Positions 60,172-64,000 of a DNA stretch of 64,000 bases are shown piece by piece (within the stretch, counting starts at the first letter, position 1; each line of letters begins with the position of its first letter). The translations under genes and the position numbers were made by a program. The notes under the pieces were generated by a model. That model was not told the origin of the DNA, searched no databases, and worked only from the letters and a program-made list of their open reading frames with translations. Location of the stretch: assembly GCA_035578155.1 (NCBI GenBank), contig JAPWDM010000001.1:81015561-81079560 (forward strand). Reading direction: 5' to 3'. The stretch is from Brachynemurus nebulosus (taxonomy: Eukaryota; Arthropoda; Insecta; Neuroptera; Myrmeleontidae).

Positions 60172-61101
60172 CTACAGTCTCTGAAGAAGGTTTGAATTTC
60201 TGAGAAATCCAAGCATCTTTCTTTCAGAGACTGCATCATAAGCTAAAGCTTCGGCTACACTACCTGGGAGCTGCAACCTCTGGCGCAATGGCTCAAAGGT
60301 TACACATTCCTCAACTATATGCCTCACGGTCAGCGCCGTCCCGCAGGCGGCGCACCTTGGCTGATCCTCACCGGCGAGAAGATGACGATGTGTTAACGCC
60401 GTGTGGCCCAAGCGTAAACGCGTCAGGGCCACACTCTCTTGCCGGCTCAGATTTACAGGTGCCGGAGTTCTTCGGACCTCAGGTTTCACCTGTCTGAGCT
60501 TAGCCGTGAGGTTGTTCCACTCACCTTGCCATTTCTGATCGATCACGGATCTAATGCACACTCTCAGATCCTCTGGGCGAATGGCAATATCTTGTGGCTC
60601 ACCGACTTCGGCTGCATGACGTGCTGCCTGGTCGGCGAGTTCATTGCCAGGTATCCCTACATGTCCGGGAATCCAAAAGAAGGTGATAGACTTTTGGCGG
60701 AGCATGTAGAGACACGTTCGGATGTTCTGCACCAGTGGATCGATGGTATGAGAATGGCAGATCGCTTGCAACGCGCTCAACGAGTCGGAACAAATGAGGA
60801 ATGCGCTGTCTTCGGATGTTTGACAGAATCGCAGGGCTTGCAGAATAGCAAATAATTCTGCAGTATACACAGTGGCCTGGAGAGGAAGCGACCAAGCGTG
60901 AGGATCGTCACGAATGACGATGGCACTTCCAACACGCGTAGCGGTTTTGGAACCATCTGTGTATATGCAGAGAGAGTCAAGTTCGCTAATGATCTCGTAA
61001 AAGCGGGATCGATATTCGAATGAACTGGTCTCCTCCTTGTTGAGACCAGTCAGGTCGAAACGACAACTTACGTTAGGGATCAGCCAAGGAGGTATTTCCA
61101 T
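60172..61101 (-). CDS. LINE ORF2 C-terminal part: RNase H and CCHC
   Basis: 309 codons in one frame. RNase H catalytic residues: Asp in YTDGSK, Glu in AELFAIL, Asp in CSDSLSAL, and Asp in PGNELADQAARH, preceded by FFWIPGHVGI. After a basic linker comes CAACGTALTVRHIVEEC, a C-x2-C-x8-H-x4-C knuckle. The domain removes RNA from the RNA-DNA hybrid. It is intact apart from being out of frame with the upstream RT by a shift near 61090, so the Met at 61101 is probably internal. GC-rich and clearly unlike local composition. Confidence 0.92.
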   Translation of the reverse strand: MEIPPWLIPNVSCRFDLTGLNKEETSSFEYRSRFYEIISELDSLCIYTDGSKTATRVGSAIVIRDDPHAWSLPLQATVYTAELFAILQALRFCQTSEDSAFLICSDSLSALQAICHSHTIDPLVQNIRTCLYMLRQKSITFFWIPGHVGIPGNELADQAARHAAEVGEPQDIAIRPEDLRVCIRSVIDQKWQGEWNNLTAKLRQVKPEVRRTPAPVNLSRQESVALTRLRLGHTALTHRHLLAGEDQPRCAACGTALTVRHIVEECVTFEPLRQRLQLPGSVAEALAYDAVSERKMLGFLRNSNLLQRL

Positions 61102-61739
61102 AGGACCTTGGCGAACTGTAAGTGCAGACTCTCTAATAACTCCTGCGTTCGAACGGCCACTGGTCGACTTATGGTGGGACGTCGACCATAGAGCCCCTGT
61201 AAACGGTATCTGAATAGAGTCGGGTGATTAATATGCGTAGGTGTTGCATATACCCCCGCTGCATAATTGAGCAAGAGACGCTCACGTCTCAGTCGCAGCG
61301 GAGGAAGACCCGACTCTACGCAGAGGCTCATAGAAGGGCTCGTTCGAAATGCTCCCGTAGCCAGTCGTACGCCTGCATGGTGAACAGGATCTAGGAGTAG
61401 AAGTGCAGACGCCCGGGCGGAGGAGTAAGCAATGCTGCCGTAATCAATCCTAGTCAGAACCAGCGATTGATACAGGCGAAGCAACGACTCCCGGCCCGCA
61501 CCCCACGATGCACCAGCCAAGCACTTAAGCATGTTGATTGTCCTGCGACAACTCGCAGCTAAGGCTTGGAGGTGTGGGCGCCACGTAAGTTGTTTATCAA
61601 ATATGAGTCCTAGAAACCTGACGCTATCAACGCATTGGAGATTGGATCCTTTTAAAGTGAGGACAGGATCCGGATGTGCGTTGCGCTTCCTGCAGAAGTG
61701 TACCACCGATGTCTTTTGGGGGTGAAAATCGAAAACCAA
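61080..61739 (-). CDS. LINE ORF2 middle part: RT thumb/connection
   Basis: The frame after the shift near 61705-61715. It holds TSVVHFCRKR, VRFLGLIFDKQLTWRPHLQ, then LTRIDYGSIAYSSARASAL and LLDPVHHAGVRLATGAFRTS, the usual stretch between RT and RNase H. The preceding RT frame ends FRFSPP, and this one reads HPQK: an extra C in a five-C run explains the change. The 3' boundary is a second shift near 61090. Confidence 0.88.
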   Translation of the reverse strand: MVFDFHPQKTSVVHFCRKRNAHPDPVLTLKGSNLQCVDSVRFLGLIFDKQLTWRPHLQALAASCRRTINMLKCLAGASWGAGRESLLRLYQSLVLTRIDYGSIAYSSARASALLLLDPVHHAGVRLATGAFRTSPSMSLCVESGLPPLRLRRERLLLNYAAGVYATPTHINHPTLFRYRLQGLYGRRPTISRPVAVRTQELLESLHLQFAKVLWKYLLG

Positions 61740-63516
61740 GAGCTTCTGCAGAAGTCACCACTTCGTTGATGCCTTGTTGCAGCCGTTGTTGGATATCCTC
61801 GATGGAATCGGCTGCATAGAATATGGTGAGGTCATCAACGTACAAGCAACGACGAATTGGGGCTGAAGCTGCAATATGACTGACTGCGATGGAAAACAAG
61901 GTGACACTAATGGTTGAGCCTTGAGGAACACCATTCTCCTGGGAGTGGGCCTCAGACTCAGTGTCACCTACCCGGACACGAAAAGAACGGTCAGTCAGGA
62001 AACTTTTAACGAACTGAGGGAGGTTACCTCTTAAACCCCAGTCGTGCAGCTTCTTGAGAATGCCATACCTCCAGGTCATATCATAAGCTTTCTCCAAATC
62101 AAAGAACACAGCCACAAGGTGTTTTCGTTGGAGAAAGGCGTCTTGAATGGCATTCTCGAGGCGAACAAGATGGTCCGTGGTCGAATGGTACCGGCGGAAC
62201 CCACATTGATGTTTAGGGATGAGGTTGTGGGATTCCAGCGACCAGACGAGACGGTTGTTCACCATTTTTTCCAATACCTTGCTGAAACAGCAAGTCAAGG
62301 ATATTGGACGGTAGCTAGATAGTTGCGATGAATCTTTACCCTCTTTTAGCAGCGGGATGATGGTAGCTTCCCGCCACTGCGGAGGGTAAACGCCTTGCCT
62401 AAAAATTTCGTTGTACAGATCCAGTAACCTACACTTACCAGGATAAGGCAGGTTCCGGATCATGGCGTAGGGGATCTCATCAGGTCCAGGGGAGGTGTCC
62501 CCAGATCCCCGAAGCGCCTCCAGTAATTCTTGCATAGAAAACGGTTGGTTATACTGGAGGGATTCATCTGAGAAAAAATCAAGATCGTTTTGTTCGTGTT
62601 CGATCTTGATCCGCAAGAAGTCCGGGTCATAATTCTGGGAGCCACTGACGCGCTCAAAGTGCTTAGCTAAGCAATTAGCTATTTCTGCGCGTTCAGTGAT
62701 GTTCCGACCGTTGACGATGAGAAGGGAGGGCATTGGTGAACGGGACGATTTCCCTGTAATGGCCCTCACTCTTCTCCATACCTCCGAAGTTGAAGTGGAG
62801 GTATTAATGGCCGAAACATATTGCTCCCAGGATAGCCTCTTTTGCTCTTTTATAGTTCTCTTACAGCGTGCTTGAGCACGTTTGTAGGCTATCACATTTT
62901 CCTGCGTGGGGCGACGTCTGAGTTCGTTGTACGCCCGCTTTATCTCTGCAACTGCTACACTCACGACTTCATTCCACCATGGTACGCGACGTTTGGGTGG
63001 AATGTTCGACGACTTCGGTATACTCTGATATGCTGCTTCAATGACACTGGAGGACATTTGCTCCACATCATCTTCTACGTCTCCAGTCAGCTCGGGTGTA
63101 CGGAATGAATCAGCGTACATTTCCCAATTAGCTTGACGGAGACGCCATCTCGGCGAAGATGAATGTGAAGTCATCAGCGTGGTACTGTTCAATATGATTG
63201 GAATATGGTCACTACTGTATGAATCAGACGCCAGCGTCCATTCATAACGGTGTGCCATGACCGGTGCGCCGAGTGATAAGTCGATAGCCGACAGCTCACC
63301 GGTTCTTGCGTTAATGAAATTACCTTGACCGGTATTCAACAAGACCGCTTCAGACTCATCTAAAAACCGTTCTATGAGTCTTCCACGGGCGTCTCTTGTG
63401 CTACAGCCCCACATGGGGCTGTGAGCATTAAAATCTCCTAGTAACAAAAATGGACGTGGTAACTGTAAGGTAAGCTCGGTCAGGGTTTCGACATTCCAGT
63501 CTGGTAGACCGAGCAT
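61627..63516 (-). CDS. LINE ORF2: endonuclease C-terminal half and reverse transcriptase
   Basis: 629 codons open. Endonuclease: LLLGDFNAHSPMWG, GNFINARTGELSAIDLSL and SSDHIPIIL. RT: SPGPDEIPYAMIRNLP, WREATIIPLLKEGKD, SSYRPISLTCCFSKVLEKMV, QCGFRRYHSTTDHLV, VFFDLEKAYDMTWRYGIL, NGVPQGSTISVTLF and the active site CLYVDDLTIFY. All catalytic Asp residues of RT are present. It is joined upstream to 63480-63809 by a short deletion near 63510, and downstream by a 1-base shift near 61710. Confidence 0.93.
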   Translation of the reverse strand: MLGLPDWNVETLTELTLQLPRPFLLLGDFNAHSPMWGCSTRDARGRLIERFLDESEAVLLNTGQGNFINARTGELSAIDLSLGAPVMAHRYEWTLASDSYSSDHIPIILNSTTLMTSHSSSPRWRLRQANWEMYADSFRTPELTGDVEDDVEQMSSSVIEAAYQSIPKSSNIPPKRRVPWWNEVVSVAVAEIKRAYNELRRRPTQENVIAYKRAQARCKRTIKEQKRLSWEQYVSAINTSTSTSEVWRRVRAITGKSSRSPMPSLLIVNGRNITERAEIANCLAKHFERVSGSQNYDPDFLRIKIEHEQNDLDFFSDESLQYNQPFSMQELLEALRGSGDTSPGPDEIPYAMIRNLPYPGKCRLLDLYNEIFRQGVYPPQWREATIIPLLKEGKDSSQLSSYRPISLTCCFSKVLEKMVNNRLVWSLESHNLIPKHQCGFRRYHSTTDHLVRLENAIQDAFLQRKHLVAVFFDLEKAYDMTWRYGILKKLHDWGLRGNLPQFVKSFLTDRSFRVRVGDTESEAHSQENGVPQGSTISVTLFSIAVSHIAASAPIRRCLYVDDLTIFYAADSIEDIQQRLQQGINEVVTSAEALGFRFSPPKDIGGTLLQEAQRTSGSCPHFKRIQSPMR

Positions 63517-63809
63517 ACTGTGAACTGGGGCGGTTTTAAAAATTGTACTGCAATAGCTTGTAGGGGGGTGTTTAACGGGTGGTCCCGGAAGGGAACGCCA
63601 TCTTTAATGATGATAGCAACACCCCCCCTCGCCCTGATGTCTGGCTGTACGTCGCGCCGGCGGACTTGATAATTTTTTATTGAAAATTGTTCCGCCGGCT
63701 TTGGTGTCTCTTGGAGGCACACGCACATAGGCGTGTGCTCAGCCAGAAGCATCTGCAATTCACAGTAATGGTGCTTAACACCATTACAGTTCCACTGTAT
63801 GATAGCCAT
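63480..63809 (-). CDS. LINE ORF2 start: apurinic endonuclease N-terminus
   Basis: The Met at 63809 is the ORF2 start: MAIIQWNCNGVKHHYCELQM, then MCVCLQETPKP (metal-binding Glu) and RARGGVAIIIKDG. The frame is lost after TVCSVY near 63510, where a few bases (probably five) are missing before PDWNVETL. The start lies 37 bases after the ORF1 stop. Confidence 0.9.
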   Translation of the reverse strand: MAIIQWNCNGVKHHYCELQMLLAEHTPMCVCLQETPKPAEQFSIKNYQVRRRDVQPDIRARGGVAIIIKDGVPFRDHPLNTPLQAIAVQFLKPPQFTVCSVYQTGMSKP

Positions 63810-63846
63810 TTCTGTTACTACTTGGGTTGCTCCCTAGGAAGTGTGG

Positions 63847-64000
63847 CTACTTCCTAGGTTTTCCCTTAGGCCAGCCTTTCTTTTTTTTAATAATTCGTAC
63901 CTCGGCGTCCGAATTATCGGACTCTGTGGCCGAGGTATTCGTGTACGCGTCGGACGTTGGGCGCTTAATACCCGAACGTACCGACGCTGTGGCGCTTTCC
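63847..64000 (-). CDS. LINE ORF1 C-terminus (partial, runs off the window)
   Basis: The last ~50 codons: SGIKRPTSDAYTNTSATESD, an acidic NSDAEVRI stretch and a basic tail KKKKGWPKGKPRK, then TAG. A Ser/Thr/Asp-rich region ending in a basic tail suits a nucleic-acid-binding gag-like protein. The rest lies beyond 64000. Confidence 0.7.
   Translation of the reverse strand, partial: ESATASVRSGIKRPTSDAYTNTSATESDNSDAEVRIIKKKKGWPKGKPRK

Larger units (their letters stand above)
59341..64000 (-). mobile_element. I-clade-type LINE with RNase H, running off the right edge
   Basis: On the minus strand: the end of ORF1 (stop at 63847-63849), 37 bases, ORF2 with endonuclease, reverse transcriptase (YVDD), RNase H and a C-terminal CCHC, then an ~830-base 3' UTR ending in an A-rich tail (a T-run at 59344-59353 on the plus strand). 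It is about 50% GC against about 25% around it. ORF2 has only three small frameshifts and all RT and RNase H catalytic residues seen are present, so it is the youngest element here. I-clade placement rests on the RNase H domain and overall order. Confidence 0.88.

Noticed and set aside
60288..60855. Plus-strand ORFs over the I-type LINE
   Set aside because: Shadows of the RNase H frame, favoured by its higher GC content.

Overview
The window is AT-rich, gene-poor eukaryotic DNA made almost entirely of transposable elements and their wreckage. An insect is the best guess, possibly a hemipteran such as an aphid. The evidence is long (TA)n arrays, Jockey-type and RNase H-bearing LINEs, copia, Tc1, hAT, piggyBac and Merlin remnants, introns with GT-AG ends, and degenerate CCTAA (TTAGG-type) stretches. 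The species call is inference. I see no bacterial genes, rRNA, true tRNA or CRISPR array.

Layout. 1-5.0 kb: a 3.4-kb terminal-inverted-repeat (TIR) element hosting two TTAA-flanked piggyBac-like MITEs and a deleted hAT copy with a perfect 8-bp target duplication, then two foldback elements back to back. 7.6-12.96 kb: a nearly full-length but dead Jockey-type LINE (+) split by two insertions. 14.1-15.9 kb: a TIR element carrying a two-exon gene fragment. 16.05-21.62 kb: a 5.5-kb palindrome whose arms carry a small ORF and a convergent acidic ORF, with two TIR elements nested inside. 21.8-22.9 kb: tRNA-like SINE pieces and a Merlin-like transposase N-terminus. 25.2-29.06 kb: a dispersed repeat with TAGATGGCGC motifs, then a second palindrome carrying a homologue of the small ORF. 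30-35 kb: hairpins, MITEs and a candidate two-exon RGG-rich gene that runs into a TA array. 34.9-39.4 kb: Tc1, a second LINE and a copia 3' end. 39.4-43.5 kb: a 4-kb palindrome flanked by inverted ~140-bp satellite arrays, followed by a Pif1/Helitron helicase remnant. 45.6-58 kb: MITEs, foldbacks, a piggyBac copy with TTAT ends, transposase tails and dispersed repeats. 59.3-64 kb: a comparatively intact, GC-richer LINE of I-clade type on the minus strand, whose 3' UTR is a chain of hairpins.

Nearly every coding trace is broken, so I see no working pathway. The most unusual features are: (1) two unrelated-looking palindromes carrying homologous small ORFs of a family I cannot name; (2) the hairpin array in the I-type LINE 3' UTR, where stems differ and the GTAAAAGG loop is constant; (3) the RGG-rich exon pair; (4) gene fragments with splice-like structure inside TIR elements. 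All reading was by eye. Homology and family calls rest on visible motifs, and no search was run.
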